The notes under the pieces were generated by a model. It was not told the DNA's origin. It saw only the letters and a list, made by a program, of their open reading frames with translations, and ran no database searches. 64,000 bases of DNA from Calendula officinalis. Taxonomy: Eukaryota > Streptophyta > Magnoliopsida > Asterales > Asteraceae. Every line of letters begins with the position of its first letter. Position 1 is the first letter of the stretch. Location: assembly GCA_963853835.1 (NCBI GenBank), contig OY970823.1, positions 66,783,845 through 66,847,844 on the forward strand, read 5' to 3'. Of this stretch, positions 25,117 to 35,599 are shown one piece after another. A program made the position numbers and the translations under genes.

Positions 25117-26032
25117 ATGAATCTTTATCAAAACTACACCAATCTAACTTCAACCTATGCTTTATCCAATAAAAAGATTGAGCATGAGCCAAATGCTCCA
25201 TAATATCGTATAAAAACTCACATATAAATTTATCTGATTATCAATTGGAAGATTTAATCTTTTATACCACACTCGGATGTTGGTCCAAACATTGAATCTC
25301 CCCCAGCAGTATATTCCGCTAGACTCAAAACTCAATCCAAACTTGACGAACCACCCAACAGCGCCAAAGCAAAGGAGCTTCGACTTCAATTTCTTTATGT
25401 TATATGCATATTTGCACAAGACTCATGGGCGTCTCTGAGATTTTGAAGGCTCTGTGCAAATAGAAGAAAATGGACCTTCTAAATACAAAATTTATATAAA
25501 AAAAATTGGACTTTCTAATTTTTTTCTAATAAATTATTAAACATCACATGTTTTTCATTTTTTTGTATAATTGTCACATTCTAGCAAACATTTTCATACA
25601 TATTCGTACTTGCATGTGTTTATTTTGTGTATATTTTTGGAAGTAGTCTCTCGACCTGTGAATTTTTGGAAGTAGTCTCTCGACCTGTGAATAAATTTAT
25701 AACTGTTAAAATCTTGTTGTCACATACCCCTTATTTGAATTATTAATACTACATATTCAGTTTATTATAATTGCATGTTAATACATGTGGTTTGATAAAA
25801 TTTATAGATTTTGTCCCTAAATCTCAATAAGTACACAGATGGTCCATAAAGACAAAACTTTGTCTTACTTTTTGTCCTAAATACTACCCTCCATTGAAAG
25901 TGGTCGTTAAACACCGCCATGTGTGATGTACATGAGGGTAAATATTATTTTATTTTTTTTAATATTTCTTTTACTTTATTTCTTTTTACCCTTTTATTTC
26001 ACATTCATTCATTCATGTTCCTGAATTCTAAA
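25117..26032. other. Intergenic, no supported gene
   Basis: An 85-codon frame on the minus strand (25419-25162) has no recognised domain. A 29-bp perfect tandem duplication (TTTTTGGAAGTAGTCTCTCG...) lies at 25634-25691. Otherwise AT-rich. Confidence 0.45.
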
Positions 26033-26424
26033 TAGGGTTGTCAAATCGTGTTATCGTTTCGTGTTTCTGGATAACACGACACGACACGAAAACGTTCAAC
26101 ACGAAAACAACACGACACGAAATCATGTTTTATTTTGCTAACACGAACACGACACGATTAAAAAAACGATAACACGATAAACACGGCAATACAAAATAAA
26201 TAACAAATTTCCAACTTATTACATGCAAAAAACACGATAAACACGACAAATCATAACTATCGTGTCAATTTCGTGTTAATCTCTAAACAGGAACACGAAA
26301 CGACACGACTTCGTGTTTGTTTTACACAACACGAACACGACACGGACACGAATTCAAATTTCAGTTTCGTCCCAATTTCGTTTCGTTTCGTGTATTTTCG
26401 TCGTGTCAGGTTTTGACAACTTTA
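26033..26424. mobile_element. hAT-like MITE (TAGGGTTGTCAAA family)
   Basis: Ends TAGGGTTGTCAAATCG and GGTTTTGACAACTTTA are inverted. Flanks ATTCTAAA and ATCCTAAC agree at 6 of 8 bases, consistent with an old hAT TSD. The body is AACACGACACGAA repeated on both strands. Confidence 0.78.
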
Positions 26425-26655
26425 ATCCTAACTATGGTCCGTTTTTCTTTTTGATTTTATTTTGTTCAGGATTAAAGCAACACGGTGAGAAATTTGATTT
26501 TATGGTGTGAGATGCACAAACCAGCTTATGTTCATAGTGAAATGTTCAAGGTAGTCCATTAATTTTATCTAGTTCCAAGGGACATTTATTAGCCCTTGGA
26601 TCAAGAAAAATTAATGGTCAAGATCAAGATTCAAAACCACCACCACCACTACAAG

Positions 26656-27220
26656 CACATGTGCTTCTCCGGCGGCCGGAAACGGCGGCCGCCGGCGGCC
26701 AGCCGCCGGCGGCGGTCGCCGATGGGCGGAGGTCGGCGGTGGCGGTCGGCGGTCGGCGGCGGCGGACGGCGGCGGACGGCGGCCGGAGGTGGCCGCCGGC
26801 GGTGGTGACCGGTGGTGGAAGTCGTGACTGGAAGCACATGTGCTTCGTTACTTGTTTTGATTATTTTTCCGTGTAGTGAAGCACATGTGCTTCATAACGT
26901 CAAGCACATGTGCTTGAGTGCTTCGTGATTCAAACACAAATGACTTTTTTGTAAGTTACAAGTGTTCATGAACAAAAACACATGTGCTTGGCTTTATGAA
27001 GCATTGGCTTTATGAAGCACATGTGCTTGGCTTTATGAAGCACATGTGCTTCATAATGATGTGTTCGTCACTTGTTTTGATTTTTTTCCCGTGTAGTGAA
27101 GCACATGTGCTTCATAACGTCAAGCACATGTGCTTCGTGATTCAAACACAAATGACTTGCTTGTAAGTTACATGTGTTCATGAACGAAAACACATGTGCT
27201 TGGCTTTATGAAGCACATGT
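26656..27220. repeat. CACATGTG palindrome array, left part
   Basis: About ten copies of the 14-bp palindrome AAGCACATGTGCTT and variants, embedded in a larger unit of 170-220 bp that also contains CACTTGTTTTGATT, GTGATTCAAACACAAATGAC and ACATGTGTTCATGAAC. The Gypsy element is inserted in one of the palindromes and duplicates its CATGT. Confidence 0.9.
26672..26816. repeat. GGC/GGT-rich block, left arm of MULE
   Basis: About 145 bp almost wholly of CGGCGG, GCCGCC and CGGCGGT units in an otherwise AT-rich region. It yields long spurious frames on both strands rich in Arg, Pro and Ala. A matching block is at 36496-36636 and both are G-rich on the plus strand. Confidence 0.9.
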
Positions 27221-27371
27221 TGTAACGACCCGAAATTTGTAAATAAATAAATATGTAAAAATATGATAATTATGGATAAATCATATAAAATACGTAGGAA
27301 TTGGTTTCGTGTCGTTTGGAGTCCGTATGAGAAAGTTATGGACGAAACCGTGTTGAAACCTAGACCGAAAA

Positions 27372-27410
27372 GTGCAGCCCTGCTGCACAGGTAGGCTCGC
27401 GGCGCGAGCC
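27372..27410. repeat. Paired palindromes near the LTR start
   Basis: 27372-27388 is GTGCAGC-CCT-GCTGCAC (7-3-7). 27394-27410 is GGCTCGCG-G-CGCGAGCC (8-1-8, perfect). The same pair of shapes is found 148-230 nt into the related LTRs at 53532 and, inverted, at 10629 and 10604. The second LTR copy is at 33994-34032. Confidence 0.9.
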
Positions 27411-28359
27411 AGGCGCGAGCAAAACGCGAGGTTGAGCAGAAGGACCAGAGCTGAAACGCGAAGATGTCGCGTTGACTTCGCGTTGACTTCGCGACGCGAT
27501 CTCGGCGCGAGCTGGGCGCGAAGTCTGGTAAACAGCGGCGACTAGCAGGCAGACCCGCGTCCTTTCGCGGCGCGAGCTCGGCGCGAGCGGGGCGCGAGCC
27601 AGTCCGACCAGTGCAATAAATTCGGGTTTTTAGCCATAAATGCATATTGAAAACCCTAGCTTCTTCCAAAGACGATTTTTGAGTGCAAGGGCTGTTTTGG
27701 GTTGATTTCTTCATCAAAGCTTGGTAGATTTCACTCCTAAGTGAAGATTTAAGGTATATCTTCACTCCTTGATCTTTGTAGCTTTAGATCTATGTATTTT
27801 AATGGTTGGGTTTGAAACCCTAGTTCTTGGGGTTATGGATTATGGTGATATAAATGGTGTATACACTTAATAGATGGTATATTAACAAGGAAATCAAGTG
27901 TATGGTTAAGATTTGTAAGAATCTTAAAGGTTGGTTAAATCTAGGGTTTGGTAAATCACCATATTTGGGGGAAATGGATTGATGGGTGTTATCTAGAGGT
28001 AGATGAACACATTGATAGTAGATTGTGATGTTGATCATTGTATGATCATTGTTTTAGGCTTTCGGTGACATCTTGGAAAGTCGGTGAAATTGTGAAGCAA
28101 GAGCTTTGGTGTCAAGAACACAGTTGGAGCATCTTTATTGCTAAGGTGAGTACGTGTGGACTTTACTGAGTACATAGCCCTTGAAATACATTGTTTTATA
28201 CTTATGTGCGGCCTAATTGCTTAATTGAGTAGACTTATAGTTGTGTAGTTAGTTGTGAATTATTGTTAATAATTAACTAACTGGTTTGTTGATGAATGTG
28301 ATAGCCGAGAGCTAGATTGACATAACCCTTGAGTTATGGTGAGAACGAGATGACGTGAT

Positions 28360-28583
28360 GTTAGTTGGTTCGGGGGCAACCCGATAACTAGACATGGTGA
28401 TGTTTCTAACTAGTTCGGGAGCAACCCGATAGTTAGATAGGATAGTGTTTCTGGCTAGTTCGGGGGCAACCCGATAGTTGGATTTATGGGTGCTTTTAGC
28501 TAGTGCGGGGGCAACCCGATAGTTGGGCACGTTAGCGTTGCTAGTTAGCTCGGGGGCAACCCGATAACTAGATATATGTTGCT
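28360..28583. repeat. Tandem about 45-bp hairpin units in the LTR, 5 copies
   Basis: Five units around GTTCGGGGGCAACCCGATA, each flanked by CTAGTT-like and AACTAG-like arms so that every unit can fold into a hairpin. The same array is in the other LTR at 34982-35205. The related solo LTR at 53532-55157 has a single unit (near 54785). Confidence 0.9.
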
Positions 28584-28975
28584 AGGGAAGCAAGATTGGA
28601 GTCACCATAGGGTGACTATATAGATGGACAGAATTACCTGTGTTGATTACTTGGTTAACGTTTATTATTATTAATGGGTCTAAACCCATGTATCTCACGA
28701 GACGTTTTTGTCTCACGTACTCCTTGTTTGTTTTGCTATGTACTCAGGTTCGGGATCGAAGGTTTAGGTACGCATGGATAGAGATGCGGGACCTAGAATA
28801 GAAGAACTCTAGATTGGATTTAGTCTTAGCTTGGTTATGATATATTTTGTAACACCTACTTTTATACTCTGATTTCATACCAAGGTTTTTGTAAATCCGA
28901 ATTGAGGATGTTCTTCTATTTATAAAATGTTTTATTTTGGCCAATATTTGGCATTAAATTTGAGGTGTTACAACT

Positions 28976-28987
28976 TGGTATCAGAGC
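28976..28987 (+). other. Primer-binding site (tRNA-iMet type)
   Basis: TGGTATCAGAGC three bases after the 5' LTR; complementary to the 3' end of plant initiator methionine tRNA. Confidence 0.95.
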
Positions 28988-29219
28988 TATAGTTTAAGTG
29001 AATTAGGTTGGATGACCATCCTAGTCTTAGACTGTAGCATTAGGAATGTAAGATTCCTTGAGATCATAGGTTGACCTTGAGACTTTATATTAAGTTTAGG
29101 GTTGAACCTAGGGGACCGATGAATTTTATATGATTTGGATATTGAGTCTTATAAGACTAATGGGTTGTACACAAGGTACTAAATGTTTAATGTCTTTCGT
29201 ATAGTCTTGATCGAAAGAA

Positions 29220-32200
29220 ATGGTGAACACTCGTAGAAGTGGGAAAGCCCCGGAGAACCGGGAGGAGGAAGTACCTCCTGTTGAGAGGGTGGTTGAGCAA
29301 GAAAGTCAACCGTCGATGCATCGAGTTGATGAATCGGAGGTCGGAGCTAATAGAACTCCGGTGACAATGGCGGATCTCCAAACTATTATCGACCAAATCA
29401 AGGGAACGGTGGCCGAGGAAGTGCACCGAATTATTGGAGACCGTGAAAGGTCGGGTGGAGACCGGGAATCCGAGGCTAAGTCGGATGAGAAAACCGGAGG
29501 TAGTGGCACCGGGGAGGGGAAATCCTCTACGGGTGGCCAAAGTGATGCTAGGGCTAGGCCCGTTGTGAAAGAAGGTTGTTCGTTTAAATCCTTCATGGCT
29601 TGTAAGCCAAATGTGTATACGGGTAGTTCGGACCCGAAAGTAACGATGAGATGGATCCGGGAAACCGAGAGGGTGATAGGTAGTAGTAAATGTAAGGATG
29701 CCGATATGGTGACGTATGCGTCACAATTGTTAAAAGAGGATGCGATGGTTTGGTGGGACATCGTGTATGAGACCCTCGGGAAGGAGGTGGTTGAGAAGAT
29801 GTCGTGGGAAGAGTTCACCACGAGATTGAAAAAGAAATTTTGTCCCGAAAGGGATTTGGAGAAAATGCACGAGAAGTTCGTGACCCTCAAAAAGGGTGAT
29901 ATGTCGGTCGAAGAATACTCGAGAGAATTCACGGGATTGCTCCCGTTTGTTGCAAAAACTTACTCGGATGAGAGGTTGAGGGTAGTCCGGTATGCTAGTG
30001 GGTTACCGTGGGACTACCAATTGGAAGTGAAGAGGGCGGTTTCACTAGATGAGGCCATTAGTGCCGCCCGGGGTGTGGAAGAAGTGAATGAGGCACGGGT
30101 TGCCGAGAGGGCCCATGTGGGCGAGAAAAGGAAAGCGGAGAGCGGCTCTAGTTCGTTCAAAAAGGGGAAGTTCACTTCGAGCTTCTCTAAACAAGGAAGT
30201 GTGGGCCCGTGCAAGAAATGCGGGAAAAATCATACCGGCGAGTGCCGGAGTGGATCGAGGTCTTGCTTTAGTTGTGGTAGATCGGGGCATGTAGCCCGGG
30301 ATTGTAAGGTCAAGTCGTTGGCCGATGTGGAGTGTTTCTCGTGCCACGAGAAGGGGCACTATAGCAATGCGTGCCCAAAGAAGGGAATTGAATCAATGGT
30401 GTCCACGGCTCAAAAGAAAGTGGAACCGGCGAAGGTGAAGGGGCGATCCTTCCAACTCACCCGAGAGGAGGCGAAGGAGGCCCACGATGTGGTGTCAGGT
30501 ACTCTATTCATTAACTCCTTGCCAACTCATATTTTGTTTGATTCGGGTTCTAATTATTCGTTTGTGTCTTATGAGTTCGGTTGTAAACTGAATGTGCCGT
30601 CCGAAATGTTAGATGAGGTTTATGAGATAGAAGTAGCCGACGGGAAAACGTCTATGGTTGAATGTATCTATAGAAATTGTGAAATAGAAATAGACGGTAG
30701 AAAGTTTAAGGTGGATTTGTTGCCCATGGGAATTAGGGCGTTTGATGTGGTTATCGGTATGGATTGGTTGGGAATGCACCAAGCCAAGATTTTGTGTGGA
30801 AAGAAAATAGTGTCGATTAGGACACCCGAGAATGAGAAAGTGTATGTGTATGGGGAGAAACGACATCACATGCCTAATGTGATTACCGCTATTAAGGCGA
30901 GGAAGAGTATATCGAAAGGTTGTGCATCGTTTATTGCATATGTATTAGATGGCCGAAAAGAAAAGAAGACAATGGATAGTGTAAAAATTATTCGGGAATT
31001 CCCCGAGGTATTTCCCGATGACTTGCCCGGTTTGCCACCGGAGAGACAAGTCGAGTTTAAAATTGATTTAGTGCCGGGGGCGACGCCGATTGCTCGTGCT
31101 CCATATCGTTTGGCTCCCACCGAAATGCGGGAATTGATGACCCAATTGCAAGAATTGTTAGATAAAGGTTTTATTCATCCGAGTTCGTCACCGTGGGGTG
31201 CACCGGTATTATTTGTTAAAAAGAAAGACGGTTCGATGAGAATGTGTATCGACTACCGAGAATTGAACAAGGTAACTATTAAGAACCGTTACCCGTTGCC
31301 GAGAATTGACGACTTATTCGACCAATTGCAAGGTGCTAGTTATTTCTCAAAGATCGATTTGAGGTCGGGTTATCACCAAGTTCGGGTGAAAGAAGGCGAT
31401 ACCGAGAAGACGACTTTCCGTACACGTTATGGTCATTATGAATTTCTAGTGATGCCGTTTGGTCTTACCAACGCACCGGCTATTTTTATGGATTTGATGA
31501 ATCGGGTTTGTAAACCGTTCCTTGATAAGTTTTTGATCGTGTTTATTGACGACATTTTGATTTATTCAAAAACCGAAGAAGAACACGAAGGTCATTTGAG
31601 GCTCGTTCTAGACGTGTTGAAACGGGAGAGGTTGTATGCAAAATTTTCAAAGTGTGAATTTTGGTTGCGGGAAGTACAATTCTTAGGTCACGTGGTGACG
31701 TGTGATGGTATTAAGGTTGATCCATCCAAGATTGAAGCGGTGTCAAATTGGGAGCCTCCGAGGACTCCTACCGAGGTTAGAAGTTTTCTTGGATTAGCCG
31801 GTTATTACCGAAGATTTATACAAGATTTCTCGAGAATCGCGATTCCACTCACGAAGTTAACGAGAAAAAGTGAGAAGTTTGTGTGGGAGAAGAAGCAAGA
31901 AGAGGCGTTTAAGTTGTTAAAAGAAAAGTTATGTAACGCGCCGATCCTTACGTTACCGGATGGTATGGAAGACTTTGTGGTTTATAGTGATGCTTCAAAT
32001 CAAGGGCTCGGTTGTGTGTTGATGCAAAGAGGAAAGGTGATCGCGTATGCCTCGCGACAATTGAAGAATGCGGAATTAAGGTACACGACACACGACTTGG
32101 AATTGGCGGCGATTATTTTTGCCTTGAAGTTGTGGAGGCATTATTTGTATGGCACTCGGTGTACATTGTACACGGATCATAAGAGTTTGCAATATGTGTT

Positions 32201-33830
32201 TACACAAAAAGACCTTAATATGCGACAAAGAAGGTGGATCGAGTTGATTGCGGATTATGATTGTGAGATCGTGTATCATGCGGGGAAGGCGAATGTGGTG
32301 GCCGATGCCTTAAGTCGAAAGGTTTATGAAAATCCGAACCGAGGAATCTTATCACGTATAGAAGTTGTCTCGAGTATTATTGAGAGAATCAAGAATGCCC
32401 AACGGGAGGTTATGGGAAAAGACGAGTTAAGACAAGAACGGTTAGGTAAGAACCAACATTTCCTCGAAAATGCACAAGGGTTGAAGACCGTAGGCGGTCG
32501 TATTTGGGTTCCTAAGTTCGGTGGTATCCGAAAAGAGTTGTTGTATGATGTGCACAAATCGAAGTATTCGATTCACCCGGGAAGTACAAAGACATACCAA
32601 GATATGAAACGGGTTTATTGGTGGCCCGGAATGAAGGCGAGAGTGGCCAAGTATATCTCTAAGTGTGCCACGTGTGCACAAGTGAAGGCCGAGCATCAAG
32701 TACCGTATGGGGTAGCTCAGTCATTGGTTGTACCGGCCGGGAAGTGGGAAGATATAACTATGGATTTCATAGTAGGTTTACCGAAGACGAGTAGAGGTCA
32801 CGATGCCATTTGGGTCATAGTTGACCGGTTGACCAAAAGCGCGTTATTTTTAGCAATTCGGGAAACGTTGCCACTTGAGAAATTGGCTAAGTTGTATGTT
32901 GATGAGGTGGTTCGACTCCACGGGGTTCCGTTATCGATTGTATCCGATAGAGACGCGAGGTTTACCTCGAGATTTTGGCGATCTTTACAAGAAGAATTGG
33001 GTACAAAGTTGCGGTTGAGCACGGCTTATCACCCGCAAACCGACGGTCAAAGTGAAAGAACAATTCAAACGGTTGAAGATATGTTGAGATCGTGTGTGTT
33101 AGACTTCGGTGGTAAATGGGATGAACATTTACCGTTAGTCGAGTTCTCGTATAATAATAGTTATCACTCGACTATCAAGATGCCGCCTTATGAGGCGTTG
33201 TATGGTAGAAAATGTAGAACTCCATCTTGTTGGTTGGAAGCGGGAGAGACGAAACTCACGGGTCCCGAGATCGTGAGAGTGACGAATGAAAAGATTGGTA
33301 TTATTCAAAACAACATGAAAGTCGCCCAAGATAGACAACGAAGTTATTCGGGTTTAAAGAAAAGACCATACGACTTGGATGTCGGTGATATGGTGATGTT
33401 GAAAGTGTCACCTTGGAAAGGTGTGATGCGGTTTGGTAAAAAGGGAAAGTTAAGTCCAAGGTATGTTGGACCGTTTAAAATATTGAAACGGGTCGGGCTT
33501 CAAGCTTTTAAGTTGGAACTTCCACCCGAGCTTCAAGGTGTGCATGACACCTTTCACGTGAGTTATTTGAAGAAGTTTATCGGGGAAGTTGAGAATATTA
33601 TTCCATTGCAAGAGTTGCGGGTTGACGGCCCGAACCGGTTGATTGAAGAGCCCGAGGCTATATTAGAAACGAAAACAAAGAAGCTTCGGAATAAGGAGAT
33701 CGAGTTGGTATTGGTCAAGTGGAAGCATTCACTTGGGCCGAATTTGACTTGGGAAGTCAAGGACGAGATTCGGAAGAGGTACCCGGATTTCGTGAACTAT
33801 GATGAGATTCCGAGGACGGAATCTTCTTAA
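29220..33830 (+). CDS. Gag-Pol polyprotein of Ty3/Gypsy retrotransposon
   Basis: A single uninterrupted frame of 1536 codons for the structural and replication proteins of the retrotransposon. Gag occupies about residues 120-300, followed by a CCHC-like cluster (about 331-345) and two clear zinc knuckles, CFSCGRSGHVARDC (about 349) and CFSCHEKGHYSNAC (about 373). The aspartic protease has LFDSGSNYSF at about 438. Reverse transcriptase runs about 620-800 with FVKKKDGSMRMCIDYRELN and the catalytic FIDDILIYS. RNase H follows from about 915 (YSDASNQGLG). Integrase has an HHCC finger at about 1110-1150, then D,D-35-E residues near 1182, 1242 and 1278. The C-terminus (about 1474-1527) looks like a chromodomain ending TWEVKDEIRKRYPDF. 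The ATG lies 233 bp after the PBS. Gag and Pol are fused in one frame. All key motifs look intact, so it may be functional. Confidence 0.96.
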   Translation: MVNTRRSGKAPENREEEVPPVERVVEQESQPSMHRVDESEVGANRTPVTMADLQTIIDQIKGTVAEEVHRIIGDRERSGGDRESEAKSDEKTGGSGTGEGKSSTGGQSDARARPVVKEGCSFKSFMACKPNVYTGSSDPKVTMRWIRETERVIGSSKCKDADMVTYASQLLKEDAMVWWDIVYETLGKEVVEKMSWEEFTTRLKKKFCPERDLEKMHEKFVTLKKGDMSVEEYSREFTGLLPFVAKTYSDERLRVVRYASGLPWDYQLEVKRAVSLDEAISAARGVEEVNEARVAERAHVGEKRKAESGSSSFKKGKFTSSFSKQGSVGPCKKCGKNHTGECRSGSRSCFSCGRSGHVARDCKVKSLADVECFSCHEKGHYSNACPKKGIESMVSTAQKKVEPAKVKGRSFQLTREEAKEAHDVVSGTLFINSLPTHILFDSGSNYSFVSYEFGCKLNVPSEMLDEVYEIEVADGKTSMVECIYRNCEIEIDGRKFKVDLLPMGIRAFDVVIGMDWLGMHQAKILCGKKIVSIRTPENEKVYVYGEKRHHMPNVITAIKARKSISKGCASFIAYVLDGRKEKKTMDSVKIIREFPEVFPDDLPGLPPERQVEFKIDLVPGATPIARAPYRLAPTEMRELMTQLQELLDKGFIHPSSSPWGAPVLFVKKKDGSMRMCIDYRELNKVTIKNRYPLPRIDDLFDQLQGASYFSKIDLRSGYHQVRVKEGDTEKTTFRTRYGHYEFLVMPFGLTNAPAIFMDLMNRVCKPFLDKFLIVFIDDILIYSKTEEEHEGHLRLVLDVLKRERLYAKFSKCEFWLREVQFLGHVVTCDGIKVDPSKIEAVSNWEPPRTPTEVRSFLGLAGYYRRFIQDFSRIAIPLTKLTRKSEKFVWEKKQEEAFKLLKEKLCNAPILTLPDGMEDFVVYSDASNQGLGCVLMQRGKVIAYASRQLKNAELRYTTHDLELAAIIFALKLWRHYLYGTRCTLYTDHKSLQYVFTQKDLNMRQRRWIELIADYDCEIVYHAGKANVVADALSRKVYENPNRGILSRIEVVSSIIERIKNAQREVMGKDELRQERLGKNQHFLENAQGLKTVGGRIWVPKFGGIRKELLYDVHKSKYSIHPGSTKTYQDMKRVYWWPGMKARVAKYISKCATCAQVKAEHQVPYGVAQSLVVPAGKWEDITMDFIVGLPKTSRGHDAIWVIVDRLTKSALFLAIRETLPLEKLAKLYVDEVVRLHGVPLSIVSDRDARFTSRFWRSLQEELGTKLRLSTAYHPQTDGQSERTIQTVEDMLRSCVLDFGGKWDEHLPLVEFSYNNSYHSTIKMPPYEALYGRKCRTPSCWLEAGETKLTGPEIVRVTNEKIGIIQNNMKVAQDRQRSYSGLKKRPYDLDVGDMVMLKVSPWKGVMRFGKKGKLSPRYVGPFKILKRVGLQAFKLELPPELQGVHDTFHVSYLKKFIGEVENIIPLQELRVDGPNRLIEEPEAILETKTKKLRNKEIELVLVKWKHSLGPNLTWEVKDEIRKRYPDFVNYDEIPRTESS

Positions 33831-33842
33831 GGGGTAGATAGT
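33829..33842 (+). other. Polypurine tract
   Basis: AAGGGGTAGATAGT directly precedes the 3' LTR and overlaps the gag-pol stop. The non-autonomous element at 8568-16581 has nearly the same sequence next to its 3' LTR. Confidence 0.75.
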
Positions 33843-35594
33843 TGTAACGACCCGAAATTTGTAAATAAATAAATATGTAAAAATATGATAATTATGGATA
33901 AATCATATAAAACACGTAGGAATTGGTTTCGTGTCGTTTGGAGTCCGTATGAGAAAGTTATGGACGAAACCGTGTTGAAACCTAGACCGAAAAGTGCAGC
34001 CCTGCTGCACAGGTAGGCTCGCGGCGCGAGCCAGGCGCGAGCAAAACGCGAGGTTGAGCAGAAGGACCAGAGCTGAAACGCGAAGATGTCGCGTTGACTT
34101 CGCGTTGACTTCGCGACGCGATCTCGGCGCGAGCTGGGCGCGAAGTCTGGTAAACAGCGGCGACTAGCAGGCAGACCCGCGTCCTTTCGCGGCGCGAGCT
34201 CGGCGCGAGCGGGGCGCGAGCCAGTCCGACCAGTGCAATAAATTCGGGTTTTTAGCCATAAATGCATATTGAAAACCCTAGCTTCTTCCAAAGACGATTT
34301 TTGAGTGCAAGGGCTGTTTTGGGTTGATTTCTTCATCAAAGCTTGGTAGATTTCACTCCTAAGTGAAGATTTAAGGTATATCTTCACTCCTTGATCTTTG
34401 TAGCTTTAGATCTATGTATTTTAATGGTTGGGTTTGAAACCCTAGTTCTTGGGGTTATGGATTATGGTGATATAAATGGTGTATACACTTAATAGATGGT
34501 ATATTAACAAGGAAATCAAGTGTATGGTTAAGATTTGTAAGAATCTTAAAGGTTGGTTAAATCTAGGGTTTGGTAAATCACCATATTTGGGGGAAATGGA
34601 TTGATGGGTGTTATCTAGAGGTAGATGAACACATTGATAGTAGATTGTGATGTTGATCATTGTATGATCATTGTTTTAGGCTTTCGGTGACATCTTGGAA
34701 AGTCGGTGAAATTGTGAAGCAAGAGCTTTGGTGTCAAGAACACAGTTGGAGCATCTTTATTGCTAAGGTGAGTACGTGTGGACTTTACTGAGTACATAGC
34801 CCTTGAAATACATTGTTTTATACTTATGTGCGGCCTAATTGCTTAATTGAGTAGACTTATAGTTGTGTAGTTAGTTGTGAATTATTGTTAATAATTAACT
34901 AACTGGTTTGTTGATGAATGTGATAGCCGAGAGCTAGATTGACATAACCCTTGAGTTATGGTGAGAACGAGATGACGTGATGTTAGTTGGTTCGGGGGCA
35001 ACCCGATAACTAGACATGGTGATGTTTCTAACTAGTTCGGGAGCAACCCGATAGTTAGATAGGATAGTGTTTCTGGCTAGTTCGGGGGCAACCCGATAGT
35101 TGGATTTATGGGTGCTTTTAGCTAGTGCGGGGGCAACCCGATAGTTGGGCACGTTAGCGTTGCTAGTTAGCTCGGGGGCAACCCGATAACTAGATATATG
35201 TTGCTAGGGAAGCAAGATTGGAGTCACCATAGGGTGACTATATAGATGGACAGAATTACCTGTGTTGATTACTTGGTTAACGTTTATTATTATTAATGGG
35301 TCTAAACCCATGTATCTCACGAGACGTTTTTGTCTCACGTACTCCTTGTTTGTTTTGCTATGTACTCAGGTTCGGGATCGAAGGTTTAGGTACGCATGGA
35401 TAGAGATGCGGGACCTAGAATAGAAGAACTCTAGATTGGATTTAGTCTTAGCTTGGTTATGATATATTTTGTAACACCTACTTTTATACTCTGATTTCAT
35501 ACCAATGTTTTTGTAAATCCGAATTGAGGATGTTCTTCTATTTATAAAATGTTTTATTTTGGCCAATATTTGGCATTAAATTTGAGGTGTTACA
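33843..35594 (+). repeat. 3' LTR of the intact Gypsy element
   Basis: 1752 bp, same length as the 5' LTR, two substitutions seen by eye. Internal landmarks are those of the 5' LTR shifted by 6622 bp. Confidence 0.96.
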
Positions 35595-35599
35595 CATGT

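Larger units (their letters stand above)
27221..28972 (+). repeat. 5' LTR of the intact Gypsy element
   Basis: 1752 bp, TG...CA ends. Holds two hairpins at 27372-27410, CGCGAGC-rich text to about 27600, five tandem hairpin units at 28360-28583 and a conserved stem-loop at 28693-28720. U3, R and U5 borders cannot be fixed by eye. Short frames on the minus strand within it are not genes. Confidence 0.96.
27221..35594 (+). mobile_element. Intact, very young Ty3/Gypsy chromovirus-like retrotransposon
   Basis: Two 1752-bp LTRs (27221-28972 and 33843-35594) begin TGTAACGACCCG and end GGTGTTACA. The 5-bp TSD CATGT is perfect (27216-27220 and 35595-35599). PBS, full gag-pol frame and polypurine tract are all present in the right order. 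By eye I find only two base differences between the LTRs (T27291/C33913 and G28884/T35506). It therefore inserted recently, into a palindrome of the surrounding MULE. The polyprotein resembles the Tekay/Del chromovirus group. Confidence 0.96.

Noticed and set aside
25162..25419. 85-aa minus-strand frame as a possible LINE fragment
   Set aside because: Some Trp-rich resemblance to LINE tails, but no zinc motif or neighbouring element evidence.
26596..26876. Arg/Pro/Ala-rich frames on both strands in the GGC block
   Set aside because: Low-complexity trinucleotide repeat opens all frames; no conserved residues. The same applies to 36322-36750.
27178..27765. 195-aa frame on the minus strand
   Set aside because: It lies antisense within the 5' LTR of the Gypsy element and recurs at 33827-34387 in the 3' LTR. 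The CG-rich palindromes remove stops. No domain.
29187..33760. Many antisense and out-of-frame frames of 60-208 aa
   Set aside because: All are shadows of the 1536-codon gag-pol frame.
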